Source: Paraglaciecola arctica (GTDB lineage: Bacteria; Pseudomonadota; Gammaproteobacteria; Enterobacterales; Alteromonadaceae). From it: DNA of 16,782 nucleotides. Of the stretch, positions 1-8,014 are shown piece by piece. The stretch is taken from the NCBI GenBank assembly GCA_003232445.1, contig QIJM01000625.1:1-16782 (forward strand), written 5' to 3'. The notes under the pieces were generated by a model. The model saw nothing but the letters and a program-made list of their open reading frames with translations, was not told the DNA's origin and searched no databases. How positions within the stretch are numbered: the first letter of the stretch is position 1; each line of letters opens with the position of its first letter. The position numbers and the translations under genes are program-made.

Positions 1-1328
1 TTCTTTAGAAGTTCGTCGAGTGTATCTTTACGTTCTAATAAAGAATTAAAACCTTCACTAAAATCAACCGTTAAGTTACTGCCAGAAACTGCCCCTAGGG
101 TGCCTGCTGTAACTGCGTCTTGGCATTTGATAGTACAAGCAAAAATATTTCCATTCGGGTTGTCTATGGCGCCTACTGACACTTTCCCACGGCAGTTAAT
201 TCGGCTGTATGCGAGTTGTCTGCCAACAGTGACATTATTATTGCAATTAATATCTAAACCTTGACCATGCTGTATGTGGACACTGCCTTTTGAAGTTAAG
301 CTGGTACTGTATTCAGTGGCGCTATCATTAACTTTGCCCATGGCACCTTCAGTAATAATGATATCTCCGCCTGCATGAATAGTTGCAGACTCTACAAAGC
401 CATTTACTGTGACATCACCAGTGGCATGGATTTCCATTTTTTCAGTTACGTCACCATTGACTAAAACTGAACCATCATAATTAACATTGCCGCTACCTAC
501 ATTGACACCTTTACAAGTGAAAATATTGTCAACCCACATTTTTTGATCTTTAAATTTGGGGATCCCAGAAATGTCTGCTAATAACAAGTTTTCATCACCA
601 TCACTGATGACCGTGCCATCACCAGGCGTAAATTTAATCCAATCACCTGATTGGGTACTGATAACATCCCCTCTTACGGAGTATCCATTTCTACCGTCAG
701 TAGGCGGTATTCTACGTAGAAGTTCGGTACCTTTTTGCACGCATATAATCGCACCTAAGTTACGCATATCCACGCGCGCAGTGCCCACTTTTTGAGGTTT
801 TAGAATTCGGTCTAGGGCGTTTTGTACTAGAGGTTTTAACTCAGAAGATTTACCTGCTCTAGGAGGTAAACCTTTGGCTATAAGTTCTTCAAAAGTTTCG
901 CCTGGCAGTGCTTGTACACATTGCTCGACTAAGCTTGTTAAACGTTTCTTGCTGATCCCACGTTTTATACCGGATAAATTCAATTCTTTTTTTAATGATT
1001 TAACAGTGGGAAGTTTGCCTGCATACCCAGCAGTTATTGTTATGTAAGCGGCTAGTTGGTCTTCAACAATTTTACATTTTATTTGGGTATCTCTTCGTTC
1101 GCCGATACGATTTTCAATTATGGCAGAGTGGCTATTTTTGACTGCGGACTTATAACTGCTTATTGCATCAATTATAATTTCATCAAAAATAAAAAAATGT
1201 TTGAACTCACCTTTTTGAATGAGTTGGTGAAGCGCCACCGCTTCGATATTTTCTTGCACGAGATCGGGCGTTATACCTAGATCCAAATATTGGTCTGTGT
1301 CATCAACCTTTAATGTTATACCGAGCAT
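1..1328 (-). CDS. fapA: FapA-family (DUF342) flagellar assembly protein A-like, 3' part cut by window edge
   Basis: My own reading of the minus strand from ATG 1328 gives an open frame of 442 codons that runs off the left edge, so the C-terminus is missing. Residues 1-160 form the mixed N-terminal part seen in DUF342 proteins. From about 180 comes the family core (GYSVRGD at 215-221, FTPGDGTV at 233-240), followed at roughly 270-425 by short glycine- and valine-rich repeats (NGDVT, TGDVTVNG, AGGDIII, KGSVHI, GKVSVG) typical of the right-handed beta-helix of FapA/DUF342. Family members are cytoplasmic; in Vibrio vulnificus FapA is needed for flagellation and is linked to the sugar phosphotransferase protein EIIA-Glc. 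An AAGGCG Shine-Dalgarno lies about 5 bases before the ATG. The gene lies 158 bp downstream of sbcB on the same strand and has its own candidate flagellar-type promoter. The family is secure; a flagellar role here is inferred. Confidence 0.85.
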   Translation of the reverse strand, partial: MLGITLKVDDTDQYLDLGITPDLVQENIEAVALHQLIQKGEFKHFFIFDEIIIDAISSYKSAVKNSHSAIIENRIGERRDTQIKCKIVEDQLAAYITITAGYAGKLPTVKSLKKELNLSGIKRGISKKRLTSLVEQCVQALPGETFEELIAKGLPPRAGKSSELKPLVQNALDRILKPQKVGTARVDMRNLGAIICVQKGTELLRRIPPTDGRNGYSVRGDVISTQSGDWIKFTPGDGTVISDGDENLLLADISGIPKFKDQKMWVDNIFTCKGVNVGSGNVNYDGSVLVNGDVTEKMEIHATGDVTVNGFVESATIHAGGDIIITEGAMGKVNDSATEYSTSLTSKGSVHIQHGQGLDINCNNNVTVGRQLAYSRINCRGKVSVGAIDNPNGNIFACTIKCQDAVTAGTLGAVSGSNLTVDFSEGFNSLLERKDTLDELLK

Positions 1329-1401
1329 TTAATCGCCTTTGATTATTACGACACATTGTTAAATGTGGATTTAAGTCAGACTAACAAATTACTTTTTTTT
1401 T

Positions 1402-1428
1402 GTATCGGCTTATCACTCACTTACATTA
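1402..1428 (-). promoter_or_regulatory. Candidate sigma-28 (FliA) promoter for the FapA-family gene
   Basis: Read on the minus strand, TAATGTAA (1428-1421) is followed by exactly 11 bases and then GCCGATAC (1409-1402). The enterobacterial sigma-28 consensus is TAAAGTTT-N11-GCCGATAA, so the -10 element matches 7 of 8 and the -35 element 5 of 8 with ideal spacing. A run of nine A follows at 1401-1393, where transcription would start, leaving a leader of about 65 bases before ATG 1328. A flagellar-class promoter fits the FapA family. No start site has been measured. Confidence 0.5.
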
Positions 1429-1486
1429 GTAGTTAAACATTAATACCAAGTAGGTAGTCTAACGATTTGAGCCTCTCGCTAAATTC

Positions 1487-2932
1487 TTATAAGCTTTGCG
1501 CATAATTGTAAAGTTCTTTTAATATGGCTAACTTATCTGGGTTATGCACATATTCAACACTTAATTGTTCGAGTTGCATTAAAAATTCTGGCATTTTAAT
1601 ACTAGCCGGTGATTGATTATCATGAAATTTAAAATGTCGATAACGTTGCCATCGCTCAACTTCTGTCCCTGATAACGACTGAGAAGCATTCCGTGCTCGA
1701 TATCTAAACAATAATGTAGTTAAACGTTCGTCTTCAAAAGGTAAAGAAAGCTCAGTCAGCCCTTGCAGATCAGAACTAACAATTTGCTTCATCAACTCTT
1801 TATCGGACGACGAAAAGAATCCACCTGAATATAGTGCGTGTTCAGGATCAAGGGGATCACGTTGTTCTGTTTGGGCGTATACCTGCTGTAATTTCTCAAG
1901 GCAGGGCAGGTTAGCTTTAATTTTCTGTAAATTTTGTAGACAACGTTGCCTGTCAATCCCCAAGCGCTCGGCATTTTCAGTGCTGAGTGTCTTAGCGGGT
2001 GCCAACACTGGGCATTTATTAATATGAATAAGCTTGATCGGCAATCGTTGTTCATTTTCATCTAACATTGTATTGGGTGTGTATAATTTTTCTTTTATTT
2101 CATCAACAGAAAGTGTAAGAAGTGGACTAGGATCTAGCGCTAAGTTAAGGGCAATCACTGCATTTTTATTGGTCGGATGTATTCCTACAGGTACTATCCA
2201 AGTGCAGCAGCCATTAATTGAAGGGATTTTTGAGGATATGTGTACCAATGGCGTTAATTGTTCAAAATCGATCTGTTCGAGTACTTTTCTTTTATTACGT
2301 AAGGTAAACAGATAATCGAATAATTTGGGTTGGCGTTGCTTGATCAACTTAGCGACTGCAATAGTGGCATACACGTCAGACATTGCATCATGGGCATCTT
2401 GATGTTGAATACCGTTGGCCTTAGTCAAATCCTGCAACTTAAAGCTGGGTAACCCTTCTTCATTTAGAGGCCAATTGATGCCTTCAGGCCTAAGAGCATA
2501 ACAAGCTCTCGCTAAGTCAATAATGTCCCAGCGGCTATTGCCATGTTGCCATTCTCTTGCATAAGGGTCATAAAAATTTCGATATAAAGTGTAGCGAGTA
2601 ATTTCGTCATCAAAGCGGATATTGTTAAACCCAGCAACACATGTATTGGGCTCCGAGAACTCTTTAATGATTTTGGCGATAAAATCCCTTTCTGGAAGTC
2701 CTTCTTTTAAAGAGCGTTGTGGGGTGATACCTGTGACTAAACAAGCTTGAGGAACGGGCAGGCAATCATTAGCAATCTGGCTAAAGATCATCAATGGTTC
2801 ACTTATTATATTCAAGTCTAGATCTGTTCGGATACCAGCAAACTGACAGGGGAAATCTTTTTGCGGATTAGCTCCCCAGGTTTCATAATCGTGCCAATAA
2901 ATACTTGCTGAATTCACGCTGCTGCCTTTCAT
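1487..2932 (-). CDS. sbcB: Exodeoxyribonuclease I
   Basis: ExoI degrades single-stranded DNA 3' to 5', acts in mismatch repair and recombination, and binds the tail of SSB. The protein has 481 residues (E. coli 475) and aligns along its whole length. The DEDDh catalytic residues fall at the same numbers as in E. coli: D15 and E17 in HDYET, D108 in RFDDE, and H181 and D186 in AHDAMSDVYAT. The motifs GINWP (151-155) and LVHIS and the RARN segment near the C-terminus are also kept. ATG 2932 has only a weak AGAG upstream; a GTG at residue 6 is preceded by AAAGG at good spacing and could be the real start without touching the catalytic core. It is divergent from the CBS gene across a 189-bp gap. 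Nothing in it looks damaged. Confidence 0.97.
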   Translation of the reverse strand: MKGSSVNSASIYWHDYETWGANPQKDFPCQFAGIRTDLDLNIISEPLMIFSQIANDCLPVPQACLVTGITPQRSLKEGLPERDFIAKIIKEFSEPNTCVAGFNNIRFDDEITRYTLYRNFYDPYAREWQHGNSRWDIIDLARACYALRPEGINWPLNEEGLPSFKLQDLTKANGIQHQDAHDAMSDVYATIAVAKLIKQRQPKLFDYLFTLRNKRKVLEQIDFEQLTPLVHISSKIPSINGCCTWIVPVGIHPTNKNAVIALNLALDPSPLLTLSVDEIKEKLYTPNTMLDENEQRLPIKLIHINKCPVLAPAKTLSTENAERLGIDRQRCLQNLQKIKANLPCLEKLQQVYAQTEQRDPLDPEHALYSGGFFSSSDKELMKQIVSSDLQGLTELSLPFEDERLTTLLFRYRARNASQSLSGTEVERWQRYRHFKFHDNQSPASIKMPEFLMQLEQLSVEYVHNPDKLAILKELYNYAQSL

Positions 2933-2995
2933 AAGTTGCTCTGATAACTAAAACTTAGATGAATTTGCCTTTCGTAGAGAGCCAAAATTGTAACT

Positions 2996-3004
2996 TGGTA
3001 TAAT
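2996..3004 (+). promoter_or_regulatory. Extended -10 promoter candidate for the CBS-domain gene
   Basis: TGGTATAAT is a perfect extended -10 (TG-N-TATAAT). No convincing -35 lies 16-18 bases upstream, which is usual for extended -10 promoters. Transcription would start near 3011 and give a leader of about 110 bases before the GTG at 3122. Confidence 0.45.
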
Positions 3005-3015
3005 AATCATTATTA
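2999..3015. promoter_or_regulatory. Fur-like 7-1-7 palindrome in the sbcB/CBS divergent region
   Basis: TAATAAT-C-ATTATTA at 3001-3015 is a perfect 7-1-7 inverted repeat. It differs from the Fur 7-1-7 motif TGATAAT-N-ATTATCA only at the second and the mirror position. It overlaps the TATAAT at 2999-3004, so a bound repressor would block that promoter. The surroundings are AT-rich, so a chance match is possible, and which metal or regulator is involved cannot be told from the sequence. Confidence 0.35.
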
Positions 3016-3121
3016 CTATATTAATATCTAAATTAAAATAATTAGGTATTATGAATGACTGAAGTCTATCTTTATCCGTGACGATATAGAATTATTTTTA
3101 CCAGAAAACCAAGGAGTTACA

Positions 3122-3544
3122 GTGGAATCTCTAAAAGTGGGCGACCATATGAATCAGCGTCCAGTAACCTTTACCAGTAACATGCCTGTAGCTGAAGCGG
3201 TTGAACGATTACTGCAGACTAAACAAACTGGCGGGCCGGTCATCGATACTAAAAATAAGGTGATCGGTTTTCTGTCTGAGCAAGATTGTCTAGTACAAAT
3301 GATTGAATCTAGTTATTACAGAGAGCATATAGCACACGTCAAAGACATTATGAGAACTGAAGTGTTGGCGATCAAACCTTACACCTCAGTAATTGAGTTA
3401 GCGCAAAAAATGATGACTGAGAAACCTAAAGTGTATCCAGTCGTTGATGACGATGGTTATTTACTTGGCACAATCAACCGTTCAGCTTTGTTGCATGCAA
3501 TAGATTTGCAACTACATGCCGGTTACAAGTTACGAGCAAGTTAA
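3122..3544 (+). CDS. Tandem CBS-domain protein
   Basis: A 140-residue cytoplasmic protein made almost entirely of two CBS domains: about residues 8-62 (DHMNQRPVTF, the GGPVID strand and VIGFLSEQD) and 73-130 (DIMRTEVLAI, VYPVVDDDGYLLGTINR). Paired CBS domains form a Bateman module that usually binds adenine nucleotides such as AMP, ATP or S-adenosylmethionine; the ligand here is unknown and no enzymatic domain is attached. The start is GTG 3122, fixed by an excellent AAGGAG at 3111-3116 with a 5-base spacer; the next ATG (codon 10) would cut into the first CBS domain. It is transcribed away from sbcB and lies 96 bp ahead of hrpA on the same strand. Its role is likely regulatory, but no target can be named. 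Confidence 0.9.
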   Translation: MESLKVGDHMNQRPVTFTSNMPVAEAVERLLQTKQTGGPVIDTKNKVIGFLSEQDCLVQMIESSYYREHIAHVKDIMRTEVLAIKPYTSVIELAQKMMTEKPKVYPVVDDDGYLLGTINRSALLHAIDLQLHAGYKLRAS

Positions 3545-3640
3545 CGACTGTTTATTGTTTAATAATTCTGGTATTTGCTCGGTTCATCTTCTAGGATCCT
3601 TGATTCGTTTTTATTGATGTAACTAGTAGAGCAGCCGTTT

Positions 3641-6600
3641 TTGTCGTCAGTACACCCCCACTCAGAAATTAGCATTAAACAACTTTCCAGTGATATCGCG
3701 TCTTGTATGTCTAAAGACAAATTTAGACTTATATCCCGTCTGCGTAAATTTCCCAGCCTATCTGCAGATAAAAAACCTGATTATTTAGTCAAATTACAAC
3801 GTGATATAGAAAAATCCACTCAGGTTTTTGCTTCTAGACAAGCACAAGTCCCAGAAATAGATTTTCCACCTCTCCCCGTATCTGAAAGGAAAGATGAAAT
3901 AGCCGAGGCTATTACCAACAATCAAGTGGTGATCATTGCAGGTGAAACAGGCTCAGGTAAAACTACGCAAATTCCTAAAATATGTTTAGAGCTAGGCAGA
4001 GGTATCGGTGGTTTAATTGGGCATACGCAACCAAGACGTTTGGCCGCAAGAACGGTCGCTAACCGTATTGCTGAAGAGTTAAAAAGCCCGCTAGGACAAC
4101 AGGTGGGTTTTAAGATCAGGTTTTCAGATCAAGTTTCAGACAATACCTATATCAAATTGATGACAGACGGAATTTTGTTGGCAGAGATACAACAAGATAA
4201 GTATTTGAGTCAATACGACACCATCATCATAGATGAGGCGCACGAACGCAGTCTAAACATTGATTTTATTCTGGGTTATCTAAAACAATTGTTGCCTAGG
4301 CGTCCAGAGCTTAAACTTATTATTACTTCTGCAACTATTGACCCACTGCGTTTTTCTAAACACTTTAACGATGCACCTGTTATTGAAGTCAGCGGCAGAG
4401 CTTACCCCGTAGAAATGCGCTACCGGGAAATTGAAAGCAGTGATTATGATCAGATCCAAGGGATTATCGAAGCGGTAAATGAACTGTTGGTTGAGTCTCA
4501 TGGTGATATTTTAGTGTTTTTGAGCGGTGAACGAGAGATCCGCGATACCGCTGATGCGTTAAACAAACAGCAATATCGGCATACAGAAGTATTACCTCTG
4601 TATGCAAGGTTGAGTAACAGCGAACAAAACAAAGTTTTTTCTGCGCATTCTGCCAGACGAATTGTGCTTGCCACCAACGTCGCCGAAACTTCGCTGACTG
4701 TTCCGGGAATAAAGTACGTCATTGACCCTGGTACTGCTCGCATCTCGCGCTACAGCGTGCGCAGTAAAGTACAACGTTTGCCCATTGAAGCTATTTCGCA
4801 AGCGTCAGCTAATCAAAGGGCAGGGCGCTGTGGTCGTGTTTCCGATGGTATTTGTATCCGTTTGTATTCAGAAGATGATTTTTTATCCAGAGACGTGTTT
4901 ACCGAACCAGAGATATTACGCACCAATTTGGCTTCTGTTATTTTGCAAATGATGTCGCTGGGGCTAGGTAAAGTTGATGATTTCCCCTTTGTACAACCCC
5001 CTGATCATAGAAGCATTAATGATGGTTTTAAGCTGCTTGAAGAGCTAGGTGCTATCGATAATAAATTGGGTCGACAAGGGTTAACCCATCAAGGCAGACA
5101 ACTAGCCCGACTGCCTATTGACCCTAGATATGCACGAATGGTAGTTGAAGCGTCTAAACAAAATTGCCTAAGTGAAGTGCTGATCATCGCTGCGGGTTTA
5201 AGTATTCAAGATCCCAAAGAGCGCCCCCAAGACAAAAAGCAACAAGCCGACCAAATGCATGAGGACTTTATTAATAAAGAGTCTGATTTCCTTGGTTATT
5301 TCCAGCTGTGGCAAGGATTCAAAGAACAACAGCAAGCTTTATCATCCAGTCAATTACGTAACTGGTGTAAGAAACATTTTATTAATTTTATGCGTATGCG
5401 CGAATGGCAAGATATTGTCAGTCAACTTAAAAAATCTGTGGCAGAGTTAGGTTTTGGGATTTCCTCGCAACAGGCGGAGTATCAAGCTATCCACCAAGCT
5501 ATTATATCGGGTTTGTTGTCCCATATAGGCAATAAAGATGTAGACCGTGATTACATAGGTGCCCGCAATAGCCGCTTTAAGATTTTTCCCGGTTCTGGTT
5601 TAGCTAAATCTCAACCAAAATGGACTATGGTGGCTGAGCTAGTTGAAACTGCGCATCTATTTGGCCGAGTGGCAGCGAAAATCGAACCCGAGTGGGTTGA
5701 ACCGCTTGCCCAACACTTAATCAAAACAGAATACTCCGAACCACACTGGTCAAAGAAACAAGGCGTAGTGCAGGCTTTTGAGAAAGTCAGTTTGTATGGA
5801 CTGATACTGGTTAACCAAAGACGAAAAAATTATAGCCAGATTGATCCAAAAATCTGTAGAGACATATTTATTCGCGAAGCGTTAGTGAATATGGAGACTA
5901 AACTGAACTTTGCCTTTTTGTCCCTTAACCAGAAAATGATAGAAGGCATCGAAGATTTAGAAGATAAAAGCCGTAGGCGTGACCTATTGGTAGACGAAGA
6001 TACTCTGGTTGATTTTTATGCTGAAAAAATTCCTAGCCATATTTGTTCTGAAGTTAATTTTAAAAAATGGTGGAAAAAACAGTCTGCTGAAAATCCAGAT
6101 GTACTTAATTTTGATCCCAAAGCCTTACTTAAGAAAGATACTAAACATATCGACGCTTTGTCTTTCCCAGAAACCTTTAGGCAAAACAATCTAACCCTAG
6201 GATTAGATTATCATTTTGATCCAAAAGATGAAGACGACGGTGTAAGTTTGATGGTGCCACTAGCGTTGCTGAATCAAGTGACTGCTGTGGGCTTGGATTG
6301 GCTTATTCCTGGGTTGCGGCATGAACTTATCGTGGCCTTGATCAAAGCCTTGCCCAAATCCTTAAGGCGAAATTTTGTGCCTGCGCCGAATTATGCCGAT
6401 GCTTGTTTGTCTGATATGCCGCAAACAGATAAACAAGGTCATCCTATAGAGTTCTTAACCGCGTTGTCCTTAAAGTTAAAACGCATGACGGGTCGAGAGC
6501 TGGAGACCTCTGAATGGCAACTAGATAAACTGCCACAACATTTAACCTTTAATATCAAAGTAATAGATCAACATGCCAATGTTGTTGCCCAAGGGCGTAA

Positions 6601-7546
6601 TTTGTTTGTGTTGCAACACAAACTGCAAGGCAAAGTCAAACAAAACCTACAGGCTGTAGCCACGCCTGAACTTGAGAAAACGGGTTTAGTCAGTTGGGAA
6701 ATCGATAACTTACCGAATGAGTTTATTAACAAAACAGGTGGTTATGAAATTAAGGCCTACCCAGCGTTAGTGAATGAAGGAAAAACGGTAGCGGTTAAAT
6801 TATTCGATCAGCTACATATTGCCCAAGCATCGCACAAACTGGGATTACGCAGATTGGTTATCTTAGGCATTCCATCACCGGTTAAATATTTGCAGGACAA
6901 ATTGCCCAATAAAGCCAAGTTGGGGCTGTATTTTAATCCCTTTGGACAAATAAAAGCCTTAATTGACGACTGTATCGATGCAGGAGTCGATCAGCTTGTT
7001 AATCAATATTGTCAGCAAAATAATGGTGACATCCGAGAAAAAAATCATTTTGAGTCATGTTGTGATTTTGTCAGACAAGAAATTAATGGCAGTGTTTTGC
7101 GTATTGCTCAACAAGTAGAGGTGGGCCTGACTGTTGCCCATGAAATCAAGAAAAAGATGAAAGGCAGTGTGCCACTGAATTTAATTTACGCTCATGGACA
7201 TATCAAAGGTCAGCTTGATTCGTTGGTTTACAAAGGTTTTGTGGCTGATGTAGGCGCGCATAAATTGGCCGATTGGCAACGTTATATCAAAGCAATTGCG
7301 AAAAGGTTGGAAAAGGTGGCCATAGATCCCACCAAAGATAAATTGCATCAGCTTAATGTGGAAAAAGCCGAGCAAGCTTATCAGGTAAAATGCAATAAAA
7401 TCCCAGCAAATCAGTCCATACCTGAAGAATTACAAGAAGTACGCTGGTTGTTACATGAATTACAGGTATCATTTTTTGCTCAACAATTAGGCACATCTGC
7501 ACCTATTTCAGTCAAACGTATACTGAATCATTTGGATTCGATATAA
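3641..7546 (+). CDS. hrpA: ATP-dependent RNA helicase HrpA (DEAH box)
   Basis: A 1301-residue DEAH-box helicase, essentially the length of E. coli HrpA (1300), which acts on translating or stalled ribosomes and on mRNA processing. Visible motifs are Walker A GETGSGKT (101-108), TQPRR (129-133), DEAH (198-201), SAT (230-232), and motif VI QRAGRCGR (392-399). After the helicase core come the HA2/OB-fold region and the long C-terminal DUF3418 part typical of HrpA. The start is TTG 3641: it is the only start codon between the in-frame stop at 3620 and the ATG at codon 23, and it gives the N-terminal length seen in E. coli, so the segment CMSKDKFRLISRL lines up with the E. coli LMLRDRLRF region. 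The Shine-Dalgarno is weak, so initiation may be inefficient. It lies 96 bp after the CBS gene; joint transcription is possible. Confidence 0.96.
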   Translation: MSSVHPHSEISIKQLSSDIASCMSKDKFRLISRLRKFPSLSADKKPDYLVKLQRDIEKSTQVFASRQAQVPEIDFPPLPVSERKDEIAEAITNNQVVIIAGETGSGKTTQIPKICLELGRGIGGLIGHTQPRRLAARTVANRIAEELKSPLGQQVGFKIRFSDQVSDNTYIKLMTDGILLAEIQQDKYLSQYDTIIIDEAHERSLNIDFILGYLKQLLPRRPELKLIITSATIDPLRFSKHFNDAPVIEVSGRAYPVEMRYREIESSDYDQIQGIIEAVNELLVESHGDILVFLSGEREIRDTADALNKQQYRHTEVLPLYARLSNSEQNKVFSAHSARRIVLATNVAETSLTVPGIKYVIDPGTARISRYSVRSKVQRLPIEAISQASANQRAGRCGRVSDGICIRLYSEDDFLSRDVFTEPEILRTNLASVILQMMSLGLGKVDDFPFVQPPDHRSINDGFKLLEELGAIDNKLGRQGLTHQGRQLARLPIDPRYARMVVEASKQNCLSEVLIIAAGLSIQDPKERPQDKKQQADQMHEDFINKESDFLGYFQLWQGFKEQQQALSSSQLRNWCKKHFINFMRMREWQDIVSQLKKSVAELGFGISSQQAEYQAIHQAIISGLLSHIGNKDVDRDYIGARNSRFKIFPGSGLAKSQPKWTMVAELVETAHLFGRVAAKIEPEWVEPLAQHLIKTEYSEPHWSKKQGVVQAFEKVSLYGLILVNQRRKNYSQIDPKICRDIFIREALVNMETKLNFAFLSLNQKMIEGIEDLEDKSRRRDLLVDEDTLVDFYAEKIPSHICSEVNFKKWWKKQSAENPDVLNFDPKALLKKDTKHIDALSFPETFRQNNLTLGLDYHFDPKDEDDGVSLMVPLALLNQVTAVGLDWLIPGLRHELIVALIKALPKSLRRNFVPAPNYADACLSDMPQTDKQGHPIEFLTALSLKLKRMTGRELETSEWQLDKLPQHLTFNIKVIDQHANVVAQGRNLFVLQHKLQGKVKQNLQAVATPELEKTGLVSWEIDNLPNEFINKTGGYEIKAYPALVNEGKTVAVKLFDQLHIAQASHKLGLRRLVILGIPSPVKYLQDKLPNKAKLGLYFNPFGQIKALIDDCIDAGVDQLVNQYCQQNNGDIREKNHFESCCDFVRQEINGSVLRIAQQVEVGLTVAHEIKKKMKGSVPLNLIYAHGHIKGQLDSLVYKGFVADVGAHKLADWQRYIKAIAKRLEKVAIDPTKDKLHQLNVEKAEQAYQVKCNKIPANQSIPEELQEVRWLLHELQVSFFAQQLGTSAPISVKRILNHLDSI

Positions 7547-7552
7547 TATGCG

Positions 7553-7581
7553 TTGACTTTGTTTTCACGGCACCCTATAAA
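7553..7581 (+). promoter_or_regulatory. Sigma-70 promoter for the PilZ gene
   Basis: TTGACT (7553-7558), a spacer of exactly 17 bases, then TATAAA (7576-7581). This is the best housekeeping promoter seen in the window. It sits just after the hrpA stop and would start transcription near 7588, about 30 bases before the chosen PilZ start. A small inverted repeat, ACCCT/AGGGT (7572-7590), overlaps the -10 and the probable start site and could be a regulatory site. Confidence 0.65.
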
Positions 7582-7616
7582 CTACAGGGTAAAATTTAAA
7601 CAGCATGAGGTATTGG

Positions 7617-7919
7617 ATGATAGGCTACGATGACAAACGCAATTTTTTCCGGATGATGGTTAATTCTGCATGTGAACTCAAAATAGTGGACGATGAATCT
7701 ACGCGTAGCCTACAGGCAATGTGCAAGGACATAAGTGCTACTGGTATGTCTTTTGAAATAGAGGAAAGCTCCGTTGAAATGGGCACCATGGTTAGCGTTT
7801 ACATTGAATCAACCAATTCCCAAATCCCGTCACTTACTGCCGATACCAAAGTTGTGCGCTGTGAAGCGATTGATGACAACTCATGTATTGTGGGTGTTGA
7901 AATTCTCGAAATGAAATAA
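7617..7919 (+). CDS. Single-domain PilZ protein (c-di-GMP receptor)
   Basis: A 100-residue stand-alone PilZ domain. Both c-di-GMP-binding signatures are present: R8-x3-R12 in KRNFFRM near the N-terminus, and D38-x-S40-x2-G43 in KDISATGMSF. Such small cytoplasmic proteins bind cyclic di-GMP and pass the signal to motility, pilus or matrix machinery; the partner here is unknown. ATG 7617 was chosen over ATG 7605 (which adds MRYW) because GAGG at 7607-7610 is spaced 6 bases from it, while 7605 has no Shine-Dalgarno. The gene has its own promoter and ends at a hairpin terminator, so it is probably monocistronic. The FapA-family gene at the left edge may be linked to motility too, but no direct connection can be seen. 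Confidence 0.9.
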   Translation: MIGYDDKRNFFRMMVNSACELKIVDDESTRSLQAMCKDISATGMSFEIEESSVEMGTMVSVYIESTNSQIPSLTADTKVVRCEAIDDNSCIVGVEILEMK

Positions 7920-7936
7920 GCGACGCCTTTAAATCA

Positions 7937-7964
7937 AATAAGCAACGGCATAGCCGCTTATTTT
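7937..7964. terminator. Bidirectional terminator between the PilZ gene and rlmI
   Basis: AATAAGC (7937-7943), a three-base bulge, GGC-ata-GCC, then GCTTATT (7956-7962) followed by TT forms a stem of about 10 base pairs with a U-tract. The A-rich left flank supplies the U-tract for the opposite strand. It lies between two convergent genes, where a shared terminator is expected. Confidence 0.7.
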
Positions 7965-8014
7965 AATTCTCGATTATAAGTTGATCTGACAAGTTTAGTT
8001 TTTTGCAGGTCAAC

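Noticed and set aside
556..1280. Plus-strand open frames of 74-79 codons
   Set aside because: They lie entirely opposite the FapA-family gene, whose beta-helix repeats are clearly real coding sequence; the plus frames show no motif.
1352..1367. CACATT-gtta-AATGTG hairpin in the FapA-family leader as a terminator
   Set aside because: A 6-bp stem with no U-tract on the minus strand. It could affect the leader RNA, but nothing supports termination.
4280..4952. Several minus- and plus-strand frames of 69-81 codons inside hrpA
   Set aside because: They are shadows of the HrpA helicase core, where the true frame carries all DEAH-helicase motifs.
7605..7616. ATG 7605 as start of the PilZ gene
   Set aside because: No Shine-Dalgarno precedes it, whereas ATG 7617 has GAGG at a 6-base spacing, formed from the sequence just after 7605.
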